This document shows positions 26,061 to 36,212 of a DNA stretch of 64,000 nucleotides, piece by piece. The stretch comes from Hyphomicrobium sp. CS1BSMeth3 (GTDB taxonomy: Bacteria > Pseudomonadota > Alphaproteobacteria > Rhizobiales > Hyphomicrobiaceae). Below the pieces are notes generated by a model. That model was not told the DNA's origin. It saw only the letters and a list, made by a program, of their open reading frames with translations, and made no database searches. A program made the position numbers and the translations under genes. How positions within the stretch are numbered: the stretch's first letter is position 1; the number at the start of each line of letters is the position of its first letter. Location: assembly GCF_900117415.1 (NCBI RefSeq), contig NZ_FPEI01000006.1, forward strand, positions 1,736,001-1,800,000. The letters are read 5' to 3'.

Positions 26061-27614
26061 TTACGTCACCAACCGCCCTCGCAGCACGCGGTGAAGCACC
26101 TTGCCGGTCGCGGTGCGCGGCATGTCCTCCTCGCGGATGAAACTCATCGAACGCGGCCGCTTGTACGGCGCCACGCGATCGCGGCACCACTCGATCAGCT
26201 CGTCCGCCGTCGCTTCGAGACCATCATGCAGGATGACGAACGCGTGCACGCGCTCGCCCCACTTCTCATCGGGCGCGCCGACGATCGCCACGTCCTTGAT
26301 CTTCGGGTGCGCGCCGAGCGCCGTCTCGATCTCCGAGGGATAGATGTTCTCGCCGCCCGAGATGATCATGTTGCTCTTGCGATCGACAAGGTGGATGAAA
26401 CCGTCCGCATCGCGCCGCGCCAGATCACCGACTGAGCAATACTCGCCGCGGAAGGCCTCCGCCGTCTTCTCGGGGAGCTGCCAGTAGCCGTCGAATGACC
26501 AGGGCGTGCGCGAGAACAGCTCTCCCGCCTCCCCATCCGCGACCTCGCTGCCGTCCGGCGCGAGGAGGCGCACCGGCCCCGAACCGACGACCTCGCGCCC
26601 GACCGAGCCGAGCTTGCTCAACTGCTCGTCGGGGCGCAGGATCGTCACCCAACCCGCTTCCGTCGAGCCGTACATCTCATAGAGGCCGGAATTGCCGAAC
26701 AGCTCCAGGATGCCGAGCTTGGTGTCGTGCCGCGCCGGCGCCGACGAGATCAGCAGGCGCTCGACGCGTTCGACATCGTATCGCGCGCGGACGGCGGACG
26801 AGAGCGCGAGCATCATGATGTAGTGCGTGGGCACCAGCGACGAGAACGTCGCTCCTGATTGCGCGAGCGTCGCCAGCAGATGCTCGGGGTCGATGCTCTT
26901 GCGGTTGTAGATCGCCGTGGTCGCGCCGCAGTAGGCGAAGGCGCCATAGAAGAACACGGAATTCGCGTGGCACATGGGCATGACGAGCAGTGCCGTGTCG
27001 CGCGCGGAAAGCCTGAACTCGACCTCCGTGATCATCGAATGAAGCGCGCTCGCGCCGTGATTTCGGATCGCACCTTTGGGCCGGCCTGTGGTGCCGGACG
27101 TGTACATGAGCGTCCAGGGATCGCCCGGCTCGACCAGAACCGCGGGCTCGCGATCGAGCGCGGCGGCGAGCACATCCTCGTACGTGCGAAAACCGGCAGG
27201 GACCTTGCCCCTGCCGAACACGATGCAGCGCCCCGGCGCGATGGGCAGATCGGCAAGGATCTCCTCGACGACGCCCGTAAGCTGATCCTCGACGATGAGC
27301 GCCAGCGCACCACTGTTCTCGATGATGAAGTGGATCTCTGGTCCAGTGAGGCGGAAATTGATGGGCACGGCGACAAGGCCGGCCTTGGCGGTCGCGGCGT
27401 AGATCTCCGCCCATTCCAGCGCATTGTAAGCGAGCACCGCGACCCGATCGCCCTTCGCAAGACCGAGACCGATCAATCCATTGGCAAGGCGGCAGGCCCG
27501 CCCATTCCACTGACGGAACGTGAGCTGGCGCTCGAGATCGCGGGCACCGATGCGCTCGGGGGCGAGCCGCGCCTGAGCCGCGAGCATCTCACCGAGATTG
27601 AGCAAGCGGGTCAT
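26061..27614 (-). CDS. Acyl-CoA synthetase (AMP-binding, ANL superfamily)
   Basis: This 517-residue adenylate-forming ligase activates a carboxylic acid with ATP and CoA. The ATP/AMP loop YTSGTTGRPKG, the YGSTEAGW region, GDLARRDADGF and the C-terminal catalytic lysine region (PRTATGKVLHRVLRG) are all present. It resembles the broad medium/long-chain fatty-acid or aryl-acid CoA ligases; the substrate cannot be determined. It starts 35 bases downstream of the MFS transporter gene's stop on the same strand, so the two may form an operon. Confidence 0.9.
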   Translation of the reverse strand: MTRLLNLGEMLAAQARLAPERIGARDLERQLTFRQWNGRACRLANGLIGLGLAKGDRVAVLAYNALEWAEIYAATAKAGLVAVPINFRLTGPEIHFIIENSGALALIVEDQLTGVVEEILADLPIAPGRCIVFGRGKVPAGFRTYEDVLAAALDREPAVLVEPGDPWTLMYTSGTTGRPKGAIRNHGASALHSMITEVEFRLSARDTALLVMPMCHANSVFFYGAFAYCGATTAIYNRKSIDPEHLLATLAQSGATFSSLVPTHYIMMLALSSAVRARYDVERVERLLISSAPARHDTKLGILELFGNSGLYEMYGSTEAGWVTILRPDEQLSKLGSVGREVVGSGPVRLLAPDGSEVADGEAGELFSRTPWSFDGYWQLPEKTAEAFRGEYCSVGDLARRDADGFIHLVDRKSNMIISGGENIYPSEIETALGAHPKIKDVAIVGAPDEKWGERVHAFVILHDGLEATADELIEWCRDRVAPYKRPRSMSFIREEDMPRTATGKVLHRVLRGRLVT

Positions 27615-27649
27615 TCAGACCTCCGTAGCTGAGTTCCCCGCGCTCACCC

Positions 27650-28909
27650 TCAGGCGCTGTTGGCCGGTGCCTCGACACGCCAGAGGTCGGCATGAAAACG
27701 TAACGCAAGAATGAGCACCATGCCCAATCCGAATAGGGCATAAGCCGAGATCGTCGCCGCAAATCCGACCCGTTCGATCAGCCATCCCGCGCAAAGTATG
27801 CCCATGGGCAAACTGTAGATCGCGAGAATGCGCACGCCCATGACGCGCCCCGCGACAGCCGGCGTCGCCGCGCGCAGGATCAGCACCACCATGGCAATCA
27901 TGCAGTAGCTCTGAGCAAGGCCGGCCAGCACCAGAAGCATCGCACCGCCGTATAGCGTGCTCATTTGAGCAAAAACGACCAGCATGGCGTACCAGACAGC
28001 AGCCGAGCCGAGCATCAGCCGTGCGACGGGCATTCTTCGGCTGGCGGCCGAGAACGTGAGCGAGCCGATGAGCGCACCACCCGCAAAGCTCGCGACCAGG
28101 GTGGCGAGACCGCGCTCGTCTGCGAGGTAGATCTCCCGTGCGGCGTAAGGCAGAAGCCCGTTCGTGAGCGGAAATGCCGACAGGTTAGCCAGCAGCGCGA
28201 GCCACATCGCGGCCCTCAGTGCGGGGCGCGACCAGACATACGCAATCCCCTCCTTGAGCTCGTGCCAGAAGGAGGTCCGCGACTGTTGCATCACACGCAG
28301 TGCTTCGGGATCGGGTTCCGCCGTCCGCGGCCCGCGCGCCGCGGCGAACGTCAACGACACGCCGATTGCGTAGAGCACGATGATGACGACATACGTCGGC
28401 GCAATGCCGAGCATGGCAAACATGCTCGCGCCCGCAAGTGCACCCGAGATGCGCGCTGTGTCGATCGTCATGCGCTCGAGGGCCATGGCGCCGCTCAGGT
28501 GCTCCCGCGGCAGGGTGCCGGCCATGAACGCGCTTCGGATGGCGAGATCCGACGGCCGCACGAGACCATTCAGAAAGGCGACGAGGAGCACGACGCCGGG
28601 GCTCAGCACGCCCGTCAGCGTGAATGTCAGAAGGGTCGCCGCGAGCACCATGTACCACGAGCGCATGAGCGCCAGCGTATTGCCATGGCCGATCCGGTCA
28701 GCGACGACACCGAGAAACGGCGCCAACAGCGTCCCGAAGTAGAGCGAGGACGCAAACATGGTGAGCTGAACGACGGAACCGGTTTCTACGAGGACGTACC
28801 AGCCGAGGATGAGCGTTTCCATTTCCAGCGCCCAGACGGTCAGAAGCGCCGCGGGCCACTGGAAGCGGAACGTTCTCACACTGAATGGGGCCAACCATGA
28901 GGAATGCAT
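27650..28909 (-). CDS. MFS transporter (EntS-like exporter family)
   Basis: A 419-residue major facilitator with about 12 membrane segments and the A-motif loop between segments 2 and 3 (GVVADRIGHGNTLALMR). Overall organisation (no cytoplasmic insert, FLNGLVRPSDLAIRSAFM in segment 4-5) resembles the enterobactin-exporter-like MFS group, whose members export siderophores or drugs. The substrate is unknown. It precedes the acyl-CoA synthetase gene and is divergent from the chromate-resistance pair. Confidence 0.85.
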   Translation of the reverse strand: MHSSWLAPFSVRTFRFQWPAALLTVWALEMETLILGWYVLVETGSVVQLTMFASSLYFGTLLAPFLGVVADRIGHGNTLALMRSWYMVLAATLLTFTLTGVLSPGVVLLVAFLNGLVRPSDLAIRSAFMAGTLPREHLSGAMALERMTIDTARISGALAGASMFAMLGIAPTYVVIIVLYAIGVSLTFAAARGPRTAEPDPEALRVMQQSRTSFWHELKEGIAYVWSRPALRAAMWLALLANLSAFPLTNGLLPYAAREIYLADERGLATLVASFAGGALIGSLTFSAASRRMPVARLMLGSAAVWYAMLVVFAQMSTLYGGAMLLVLAGLAQSYCMIAMVVLILRAATPAVAGRVMGVRILAIYSLPMGILCAGWLIERVGFAATISAYALFGLGMVLILALRFHADLWRVEAPANSA

Positions 28910-29080
28910 CGCGAATGCCCGATCTCGGAGTGTCGCTGGGGCGGCATGAGCTGGGAGACCGGCAAGGCCGAAGAATCGGGGCTCACAATATCTCAGGCTA
29001 GCAGCGCCGGCGCGCGCTCAAAACCCGGTATCCGTGCACTGCGGGATGAGGCCGGCCCGGCCGCGCAGCGCGCCCTCGAG

Positions 29081-29109
29081 TTGACAATGACGCGGCAATG
29101 CACGAGATA
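29081..29109 (+). promoter_or_regulatory. Possible promoter for the chromate-resistance pair
   Basis: A consensus -35 TTGACA (29081-29086) with a poor -10 candidate GAGATA at 29104-29109 (17-base spacing), 87 bases before the first gene. The weak -10 would fit a regulated promoter. Confidence 0.35.
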
Positions 29110-29195
29110 GAGGCCATGGGGTTCTCCGCGACGACCTCGTGAGGCGCAAGCCCAATGTTCGCGTCCCAATCCCTCAACATGAGGAAGGACGCGCT

Positions 29196-30014
29196 ATGCC
29201 ATCTCCCACCGAAATTTCTGCTGCCCAACTCTCGCGCCTCATCGGCCTGCCGACGGCGCCTGTGATCATCGACGTGCGCACGGACGAGGACTATGCCGCA
29301 GCACCGCGGCTGATCCCCGGATCCGTACGCCGGGACCCGTTCGATGTGACCAACTGGTCCAAGGAACTGACCGGCCGGAATGTCGTTGTCGTTTGCCAGA
29401 AGGGCCTGAAGCTCAGCCAGGGTGCCGCTGCCTGGCTCCGCCACGAGGGCATTCCGGCAGAGACGCTCGAAGGCGGCTTCGTCGCGTGGCTCGAGGGTGC
29501 TTATCAGACGCTCGACGTCGCGAAGCTGCCGCACCGCGACGCGCAAGGCTACACGGTCTGGGTCACCCGCGCCCGTCCGAAGATCGATCGCATTGCCTGC
29601 CCCTGGCTCATCCGCCGCTTCGTCGACCCCAGTGCCGTGTTCCTGTTCGTCTCGCCCTCCGAAGTGAAGGCCGTTGCCGAACGCTTCGCAGCGACACCCT
29701 TCGACATCGAGGATGTGTTCTGGAGCCACCGCGGCGAGCTGTGCACATTCGACACGATGCTCGCCGAGTTCGGTCTCGCCGATCCAGCCCTCCAGAAGCT
29801 CGCGATGATCGTGCGCGGCGCGGATACGGCGCGGATGGATCTTGCACCCGAGGCCGCGGGGCTTCTCGCCGTCTCGCTGGGGTTCTCGCGCATGTACAGG
29901 GACGATCTCGCCCAGCTCGATGCAGCGATGGCGATCTACGACGGCTTCTATCGCTGGTGTCGTGATGCCGGCGATGAGACACACAACTGGCCGTCTCCGA
30001 AGGTCAAGGCATAG
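29196..30014 (+). CDS. Rhodanese-ChrB-type chromate resistance protein
   Basis: This 272-residue cytoplasmic protein fuses an N-terminal rhodanese-like domain (IIDVRTDEDYAAAP; active-site-type Cys67 in VVVCQKGLKLSQG) to a chromate-resistance (ChrB C-terminal) domain starting near residue 120 (VTRARPKIDRIACPWLIRRFVD, then FDTMLAEFGL and GADTARMDLAPEAAGL). ChrB proteins sense or assist chromate resistance; the usual N-terminal helical domain is replaced by rhodanese. The start at 29196 has GAGGAAGGA upstream. It lies 13 bases before chrA and so forms an operon with it. Confidence 0.88.
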   Translation: MPSPTEISAAQLSRLIGLPTAPVIIDVRTDEDYAAAPRLIPGSVRRDPFDVTNWSKELTGRNVVVVCQKGLKLSQGAAAWLRHEGIPAETLEGGFVAWLEGAYQTLDVAKLPHRDAQGYTVWVTRARPKIDRIACPWLIRRFVDPSAVFLFVSPSEVKAVAERFAATPFDIEDVFWSHRGELCTFDTMLAEFGLADPALQKLAMIVRGADTARMDLAPEAAGLLAVSLGFSRMYRDDLAQLDAAMAIYDGFYRWCRDAGDETHNWPSPKVKA

Positions 30015-30027
30015 GGTGCCCGCAAGC

Positions 30028-31353
30028 ATGACATCCCAAACCAAGGCCGCTCCCCTCGAGGGAGCGGCAACACCGGCGCCCACGTTCGCGGAGGCGTTCG
30101 GCGTCTGGACGCAGATCGGCCTGCTCTCGTTCGGCGGTCCCGCCGGACAGATCGCGCTCCTGCACCGGATGCTCGTCGACGAGCGCAAGTGGATCGACGA
30201 GCGCTCATTCCTCCAGGCGTTGAACTTCTGCATGCTGCTCCCGGGCCCCGAGGCCATGCAGCTTGCGACCTACGTCGGCTGGCGCCTCCACGGCACGATC
30301 GGCGGCCTCGCCGCGGGCCTGATGTTCGTCATTCCGGGGGCACTGGTGATCCTGGTGATCGCCGCCCTTTACGCACTGTTCGGCGCGCTGCCGCTGGCTG
30401 CGGCCCTCATGGTCGGCATCAAGGCCGCTGTGCTGGCGATCGTGGTCGAGGCGCTCGTGCGCATTGCCAGACGCGGCCTGACTGCCACCAGCCATCGCTG
30501 GCTCGCGGCTCTCGGCTTCATCGCGATCTTCTTCCTCGGCGTACCTTTCCCCCTGATCGTCCTCGCGGCGGCGCTCTACGGCTTTGCGACCGGCGCGGGT
30601 CTTCCCGACCACACGGCCGCGACGGCGGTGCCTCACATCAGCCTTGCCGAGACATTGCGGACAACAGCCATCTGGCTCGTGATCTGGATCGCACCGCTGG
30701 CCGCCCTCGCGATGATCTTCGGGAGCACGCACGTTATCTCGCAGCTCGGTGTGCTCTTCTCCAAGCTCGCCGTCGTCACATTCGGCGGCGCTTATGCCGT
30801 CCTCGCCTACCTCGCGCAGGATGTCGTGCAGCACTACGGCTGGCTCGTGCCGGGCGAGATGGTCGATGCGCTCGGGTTCGCCGAGACGACACCCGGCCCG
30901 CTGATCCTGGTCACCGAGTTCGTCGGCTTTCTCGCCGCCTATCGCCATGGCGGCGGTCCTCCCCTGCTCATGGGCACGCTCGGCGCGCTCGTGACGCTGT
31001 GGGCGACCTTCGCCCCATGCTTTCTGTGGATCTTCGTCGGTGCGCCCTATCTCGAGCGCATCAATGCCGAGCCGCGCCTCAGGGCCGCCCTTGCCGCCGT
31101 CACGGCCGCCGTCGTCGGCGTCATTCTCAACCTGACCGTCTGGTTCGCCCTCAATGTCCTCTTTCACGAGAACACCACCCTCTGGTACGGCCCGCTGAGG
31201 CTCTACCTGCCGAGCCCCTCATCCCTCGATCCGGTCGCCCTGGCCCTGTCGGCGCTGGCGTTCGTGCTCCTGTTCCGGTTGCATCGGGGCATCATCACCA
31301 CGCTCGGCATCTGCGGCGCGCTCGGCATCGGCTGGCACCTGCTGGTGGGATGA
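30028..31353 (+). CDS. chrA: Chromate efflux transporter ChrA (CHR family)
   Basis: This 441-residue inner-membrane protein contains two CHR domains, as in long-chain ChrA proteins. The first has LLSFGGPAGQIALLHRM and FLQALNFCMLLPGPEAMQL; the second has VVTFGGAYAVLAYLAQD and ALGFAETTPGPLILVTEF. The duplicated FGG/PGP signatures are the family hallmark. ChrA exports chromate, probably by a proton-coupled process. It is the second gene of the operon with the rhodanese-ChrB protein; its stop directly abuts the convergent small-protein gene. Confidence 0.93.
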   Translation: MTSQTKAAPLEGAATPAPTFAEAFGVWTQIGLLSFGGPAGQIALLHRMLVDERKWIDERSFLQALNFCMLLPGPEAMQLATYVGWRLHGTIGGLAAGLMFVIPGALVILVIAALYALFGALPLAAALMVGIKAAVLAIVVEALVRIARRGLTATSHRWLAALGFIAIFFLGVPFPLIVLAAALYGFATGAGLPDHTAATAVPHISLAETLRTTAIWLVIWIAPLAALAMIFGSTHVISQLGVLFSKLAVVTFGGAYAVLAYLAQDVVQHYGWLVPGEMVDALGFAETTPGPLILVTEFVGFLAAYRHGGGPPLLMGTLGALVTLWATFAPCFLWIFVGAPYLERINAEPRLRAALAAVTAAVVGVILNLTVWFALNVLFHENTTLWYGPLRLYLPSPSSLDPVALALSALAFVLLFRLHRGIITTLGICGALGIGWHLLVG

Positions 31354-31704
31354 TCAGGTCCCGGCGTCCGGCTGGCAGGGCTGCTGGCTCGGGATCCAGG
31401 ACGTATTATTCTCGAAGATGTCACACCGCGTGAGCACGGTGCCGACATGCGTCCTCATGCAGACGATCTCGCCGAGCTGATAGGCCTTGCCATTGAAGCG
31501 ACAGCGGCAGGGGATTTTCCTGCCCCATCCGTCGATCACACCGCGGTGCGGCGAGGTCGGCCAACTGGCCGGCGGCAGGCCCTGCGGCTCGTCTGCTGCG
31601 GCCGGAGCCCACAGGACCGCGGCGAACACGGCAAGACCGGCGCCGGCTGCTAAAAACCCGCCCACGCGAGATATATGTCTCGTGCCGTTCAAAACCATAC
31701 GCAT
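31354..31704 (-). CDS. Small secreted cysteine-rich protein, unknown family
   Basis: I cannot name a family for this 116-residue protein. It has a signal peptide (hydrophobic to about residue 35, cleavage near PAAA/DEPQ) and a mature part with five cysteines (66, 68, 82, 94, 110) in the pattern CxC...C...C...C, with the stretches GRKIPCRCRF, GEIVCM and ENNTSW. It is likely a disulfide-bonded periplasmic protein. Starts at 31704 or 31698 are equally possible. Its stop touches the chrA stop in convergent orientation with no gap; it is divergent from maeB, only 70 bases away. Confidence 0.7.
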   Translation of the reverse strand: MRMVLNGTRHISRVGGFLAAGAGLAVFAAVLWAPAAADEPQGLPPASWPTSPHRGVIDGWGRKIPCRCRFNGKAYQLGEIVCMRTHVGTVLTRCDIFENNTSWIPSQQPCQPDAGT

Positions 31705-31774
31705 GGCATTGGCACTCCGCCATGGTTCTGTGGCAAACATGCGAGCTGCCGGATCGCAATAAGGGAAGCGGCGA

Positions 31775-34066
31775 ATGCCCGATAACAATCTGCGTCGCAA
31801 TGCGCTTGATTACCATGAGGCGGACCCGCCGGGAAAGGTCGCGATCCACGCGACCAAGCCGGTCGCCAACCAGAATGACCTCGGGCTCGCCTACTCGCCG
31901 GGCGTCGCCTTCGCCTGCCAGGCCATTGCTGAGGATCCGGCCGCCGTCTCCCGCTATACCGCGCGCGGCAACCTCGTCGGCGTGATCACGAACGGCACGG
32001 CCGTGCTCGGCCTCGGCAATATCGGGCCGCTCGCCTCCAAGCCGGTCATGGAAGGCAAGGCCGTCCTCTTCAAGAAGTTCGCCGGCATCGACGTCTACGA
32101 CATCGAGGTTGCCGAGACCGAGGTCGCCCCCTTCGTCGAGGCCGTGGCCCGTCTGGAGCCGACCTTCGGCGGCATCAATCTCGAGGACATCAAGGCGCCG
32201 GAGTGCTTCGAGATCGAGCGCCAGCTCCAGGCGCGCATGAAGATCCCCGTCTTCCACGATGACCAGCATGGCACGGCGATCGTGGTCGCGGCCGGCATCC
32301 TCAACGGCCTCAAGCTCGTCGGCAAACCGCTCGGCGAGGTGAAGATCGTGTGCTCGGGCGCGGGCGCGGCGGCGCTCGCCTGCCTCGGCCTCCTCTGCGT
32401 GCTCGGAGCGAAGCGCGAGAACATCTGGGTCGCCGACATCGAGGGCGTGGTCTACACGGGCCGCCAGAAGCTCATGGACCCCTACAAGGCCGTCTACGCA
32501 CAACAAACCGAGAAGCGCAAACTCGCCGAGATCATGGTCGGCGCCGATGTCTTCCTCGGGCTCTCGGCCGCCGGCATCGTGAGCCGTGAGATGGTCGCCT
32601 CCATGGCGCCGAAGCCCCTCGTCTTCGCACTGGCCAATCCCAATCCCGAGATCATGCCCGAGGACGTGAAGGCCGTGCGCGACGATGCCATCATCGCCTC
32701 CGGCCGCACGGACTATCCGAACCAGATCAACAACGTTCTCTGTTTCCCATTCATCTTTCGCGGCGCCCTCGATGTCGGCGCGACGACGATCAATGCGGAA
32801 ATGAAGGCCGCGGCCGTGACCGCACTGGCCTGCATCGCCGAGAGCGAGGCCTCGGACATCGTGCTCGCAGCCTACGGCGCGGAGACGTTCCTCTTCGGCC
32901 CGGACTACATCCTGCCCAAGCCCTTCGATCCGCGCCTCATTACCGAGATCGCGCCCGCCGTGGCGAAAGCGGCGATGGATTCGGGCGTGGCGACGCGACC
33001 GATCGCCGACTTCCATGCCTATCGCGAGAAGCTCAGCGGCTTCGTCTTCCGATCGGGCTTCCTGATGAAGCCGATCATGGACGCCGCCAAGGTCGCTTCG
33101 CACGAGACGCGCAAGCGCCTCGCCTTTGCCGAAGGCGACCACCCCTACGTGCTGCAAGCCGCACAGCAGCTCGTCGCCGAGGGCATCGCGCATCCCATTC
33201 TGATCGGGCGCCGCGACGATATCCGCCGGATGATGACCCACCTCGGGTTGCGGCTCAAAGTCGGCGTCGACGTGGATATCATCGATCCCGAGACAGACCC
33301 GCGCATGGCCGTGCTCACCGACGAGTATCACCGCCTCGTCGAGCGCAACGGCGTCTCGCCCTCGCACGCCCAGCGCGTCGTGCGCAACGGCTCGACGGTG
33401 TTGGCGGGCCTGCTGCTGCGGCGCGGCGATGCCGACGCTTTGATCTGCGGCGCGGTCGGCCGCTATCTCACGCAGCTCCGCCACGTCTCGGAGGTCGTGG
33501 GTTTGCGTCCCGGCGCGCGCGGCTTTGCGACGCTCTCGGCGATGATCCTGCCCTCAGGTCCGCTGTTCATCGCCGACACGTACGTGTCCTATGATCCTTC
33601 GGCCGAGCAGCTCGCCGAGATCACGCAACTCGCCGCTGCCGAAGTCCGCCGCTTTGGCATCGAGCCCAAGGTGGCGCTGCTCTCGCACTCGAACTTCGGC
33701 ACGGAGAACACGGCCTCGGCGCGCAAGATGCGGCAGGTGCTGAACCTCGTGCGCGAATGGGAGCCGGATCTCGAGGTCGAAGGCGAAATGCACGCCGATG
33801 CCGCGCTCTCGGCCTTCATTCGCGAGGAGATCTTCCCGAACTCGGCGCTCAAGGGCGCGGCGAACCTGCTCATCATGCCGAGCCTCGATGCGGCGAACAT
33901 CGCCTTCAACCTGCTCAAGGTCGTCTCGGGCAGCGTGGCGGTCGGCCCGATCCTGCTCGGCGCCGCACGTCCCGCACACATCGTCACGCCCTCGATCACC
34001 GTTCGGGGCCTGCTCAATGTCTCGGCCATTGCTGTCGTCGACGCGGCGCGCCGCGGGGCTGGCTGA
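31775..34066 (+). CDS. maeB: NADP-dependent malic enzyme with phosphotransacetylase-like domain
   Basis: This 763-residue enzyme decarboxylates malate to pyruvate with reduction of NADP. Residues 1 to about 430 hold the malic-enzyme domain ([51 protein letters not shown]), and residues from about 435 to the end hold a phosphate acetyltransferase-like domain ([29 protein letters not shown]) that in MaeB proteins is regulatory. Length equals the usual MaeB. The SDR gene follows 20 bases after it and is probably co-transcribed. Confidence 0.95.
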   Translation: MPDNNLRRNALDYHEADPPGKVAIHATKPVANQNDLGLAYSPGVAFACQAIAEDPAAVSRYTARGNLVGVITNGTAVLGLGNIGPLASKPVMEGKAVLFKKFAGIDVYDIEVAETEVAPFVEAVARLEPTFGGINLEDIKAPECFEIERQLQARMKIPVFHDDQHGTAIVVAAGILNGLKLVGKPLGEVKIVCSGAGAAALACLGLLCVLGAKRENIWVADIEGVVYTGRQKLMDPYKAVYAQQTEKRKLAEIMVGADVFLGLSAAGIVSREMVASMAPKPLVFALANPNPEIMPEDVKAVRDDAIIASGRTDYPNQINNVLCFPFIFRGALDVGATTINAEMKAAAVTALACIAESEASDIVLAAYGAETFLFGPDYILPKPFDPRLITEIAPAVAKAAMDSGVATRPIADFHAYREKLSGFVFRSGFLMKPIMDAAKVASHETRKRLAFAEGDHPYVLQAAQQLVAEGIAHPILIGRRDDIRRMMTHLGLRLKVGVDVDIIDPETDPRMAVLTDEYHRLVERNGVSPSHAQRVVRNGSTVLAGLLLRRGDADALICGAVGRYLTQLRHVSEVVGLRPGARGFATLSAMILPSGPLFIADTYVSYDPSAEQLAEITQLAAAEVRRFGIEPKVALLSHSNFGTENTASARKMRQVLNLVREWEPDLEVEGEMHADAALSAFIREEIFPNSALKGAANLLIMPSLDAANIAFNLLKVVSGSVAVGPILLGAARPAHIVTPSITVRGLLNVSAIAVVDAARRGAG

Positions 34067-34086
34067 AGCTCAAGGAGAGAAAAACA

Positions 34087-34875
34087 ATGCTGCTCGAGGA
34101 CAGGATCGCGATCGTAACGGGCGCCGGGCAGGGCATCGGCCAGGCTTGCGCCGTGAGGCTCGCCCGCGAGGGCGCCAAGGTCATCGTCGCGGACGTGAAC
34201 GACGACGCCGGCAATCGCGTTGTCGCCGAGATCCGCAAGAGCGGTGGCACCGCGGATTTCGTCGACTGCGACGTCTCGGAAAAGCTCGACGTGCACAACT
34301 TGATCGCCAAGGCACTCGAGGTGCACGGCCGCATCGATGTGCTCGTCAACAACGCCGGCATCGTCGATGACGCGCCTTTTCTCGATCTGCCGGAGGAGGA
34401 GTTCGACCGCATTCTCGGCGTGAACCTCAAAGGGGCGTTCCTCGCCGGTCAGGCCGCTGCGCGGCAAATGGTCAAGCAGGGCGCGCGCGAAGGCAGCGGT
34501 GCCGGCGCGATCGTCAACATGAGCTCGGTCAACGCCGTGTTCGCGCTGCCGGATCACGTGGCCTACTCGGTGTCGAAAGGCGGTCTCGCGCAGCTCACGA
34601 AAGCCATGGCGATCGCGCTCGCGCCGCACGGTGTGCGCGTGAACGCGGTCGGTCCCGGCACGATCGAGACGCCGCTGCTTGCCGGTGTCGTGAAGGACGC
34701 GGCCTTCCGCAAGAAAGTGCTCTCGCGCACGCCTCTCGGCCGCGTCGGCCAGCCGGCCGAAGTCGCCGCGATCGTGGCCTGGCTCGCAAGCGATGAAGCG
34801 AGCTACGTCACCGGCACGACCGTCTACGCCGATGGCGGACGTCTGCCGCTCAACTACGTCATGCCGGAGAAGTAG
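34087..34875 (+). CDS. Short-chain dehydrogenase/reductase (SDR)
   Basis: A 262-residue classical SDR oxidoreductase. The NAD(P)-binding TGAGQGIG is at residues 11-18, then VNNAGIVDD, the serine region IVNMSSVNAV and the catalytic YSVSKGG. D-type acidic residue after the second strand (IVADVNDDAG) suggests NAD preference. The start at 34087 is preceded by CAAGGAGAG. It follows maeB in an operon-like arrangement; the substrate is not evident. A longer stem with a 7-bp base (34899-34905 with 34935-34941) follows the stop. Confidence 0.9.
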   Translation: MLLEDRIAIVTGAGQGIGQACAVRLAREGAKVIVADVNDDAGNRVVAEIRKSGGTADFVDCDVSEKLDVHNLIAKALEVHGRIDVLVNNAGIVDDAPFLDLPEEEFDRILGVNLKGAFLAGQAAARQMVKQGAREGSGAGAIVNMSSVNAVFALPDHVAYSVSKGGLAQLTKAMAIALAPHGVRVNAVGPGTIETPLLAGVVKDAAFRKKVLSRTPLGRVGQPAEVAAIVAWLASDEASYVTGTTVYADGGRLPLNYVMPEK

Positions 34876-34949
34876 TAGGTTCGCTTTCATCATCGATGCG
34901 AGCCCGTCACAGCGCTGCAGCGGCAGTGCCTACTGGGCTCGATCGATAT

Positions 34950-36188
34950 TCAGGATTCGATTTTGCTCTGTTGTGATGCGTGATCCGTTCCGCGGTGCAG
35001 CAGCAAAAGGCCGAGAAGCGCGCAGAAGGCGAAGATCGAGATCGCAAAGGCCAGCCAAAGCGCGGCGTGGGGACCGGCAGAGGTCATGATGGCGGCGAAT
35101 ATCGGCGGTGCGGCCGCAAAGGAGAGGTTGAGCGGCACCGCGAGCCGCGCCGATGCGCGGGCATAGGCGCCAGCGGGGAAAATCTGCAGCGGCAGCGTGG
35201 CGCGGGTGACGGCGATGATGCCGCCGGCAACGCCGTAGAGCGTGGCGAAAATCATGGCGCTAGCGAAACTGCTGCTCAGCAGAAGAACGATGAAGCTCAG
35301 CGGAAACAGAGCCGAGGCAGCAAGACCGGTGACGAAGCTGGACCAGCGACGGCCGCCGAGGAAGTCGGCCATGCGCCCCGCCCATTGAGCAATGCCGATG
35401 AAGGCCGCTGCCGCCAGCGCGCTGGCGTGATCGAGACCGCCCGCCTCGAACAGGACGATGATGGTAAGAGCAAAGCCCCAGGTGACAAAGCCATTGGCGG
35501 CAAAGCTCATGGCGAGCAGCGTGAAGCGTGACCGGTCAATGGGGACTGCCTCGGCCGTCGTCTTCGCTGCGAATTTTTCCCTGGGCCGGCGGGCAAGCGT
35601 GGCCCAATGCAGTGGCGTGCAGACAAGCAGTATGAGAGCGGCATAGAGCAGCGTCGTCGTGCGCCATCCCCATTGAGCCTGCAGAAGCCCTGTCAGCGGC
35701 CACATGATGGTCGATGTCAGCCCACCGGCCAGGATCAGCACGCCGAGCGCCTCGCGCGCCTTCTCGCCGGCGATCTCGGTCACCGCAATCTGCGCCGGCG
35801 TCGTCAACATGCTGGCACCGGCAAGGCCGAGAATGACCCACGCCAGCGCATAGGTCACCGGACCATCGGCCAGGCCTATGACCAGGAGACCGGCCGCGCC
35901 GAGCGGGGATCCCAACACCATGACCGGGCGCGCGCCGTGGCGCTCGAAGACGGCGCTCAGCGGCCAGGACACCATGGCCATGACGACGAGCATGACTGTC
36001 GGTCCCGCCATGATCATGGGAAGGCTCATGCCCAGCTCGTCGGCCATGGCAGGTCCTGTGACCGCGGGCAGCCAGAACGTGGCGCCCCAGCCAATGAGCT
36101 GGGTCAGCGACAGGGCAGCAACAGCACGGACTGTGGGCGAACGGTGCGGCATCAGGGGATCGGCGGTGGGAGTGGTGACCGCCCGCAT
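34950..36188 (-). CDS. MFS transporter
   Basis: A 412-residue major facilitator with 12 predicted membrane segments; WPLSAVFERHGARPVMVLGSP is the loop 2-3 A-motif and a cytoplasmic central loop (LARRPREKFAAKTTAEAVPID) divides the halves. It resembles the large MFS_1 group of exporters and carboxylate carriers; the substrate cannot be predicted. Starts at 36188 or the internal Met13 are possible. It is 24 bases downstream of the ABC ATPase gene on the same strand. Confidence 0.83.
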   Translation of the reverse strand: MRAVTTPTADPLMPHRSPTVRAVAALSLTQLIGWGATFWLPAVTGPAMADELGMSLPMIMAGPTVMLVVMAMVSWPLSAVFERHGARPVMVLGSPLGAAGLLVIGLADGPVTYALAWVILGLAGASMLTTPAQIAVTEIAGEKAREALGVLILAGGLTSTIMWPLTGLLQAQWGWRTTTLLYAALILLVCTPLHWATLARRPREKFAAKTTAEAVPIDRSRFTLLAMSFAANGFVTWGFALTIIVLFEAGGLDHASALAAAAFIGIAQWAGRMADFLGGRRWSSFVTGLAASALFPLSFIVLLLSSSFASAMIFATLYGVAGGIIAVTRATLPLQIFPAGAYARASARLAVPLNLSFAAAPPIFAAIMTSAGPHAALWLAFAISIFAFCALLGLLLLHRGTDHASQQSKIES

Positions 36189-36212
36189 GATGATGCTTGG
36201 TGATTGAAAGGT

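Noticed and set aside
31421-33484. A 687-codon minus-strand frame opposite maeB.
   Set aside because: Antisense shadow of the malic enzyme gene, with no recognisable motif.
34899-34941. Stem after the SDR gene considered as a terminator.
   Set aside because: Only 7 bp pair at the base around a 29-base loop, with no T-run after it; left as a remark.
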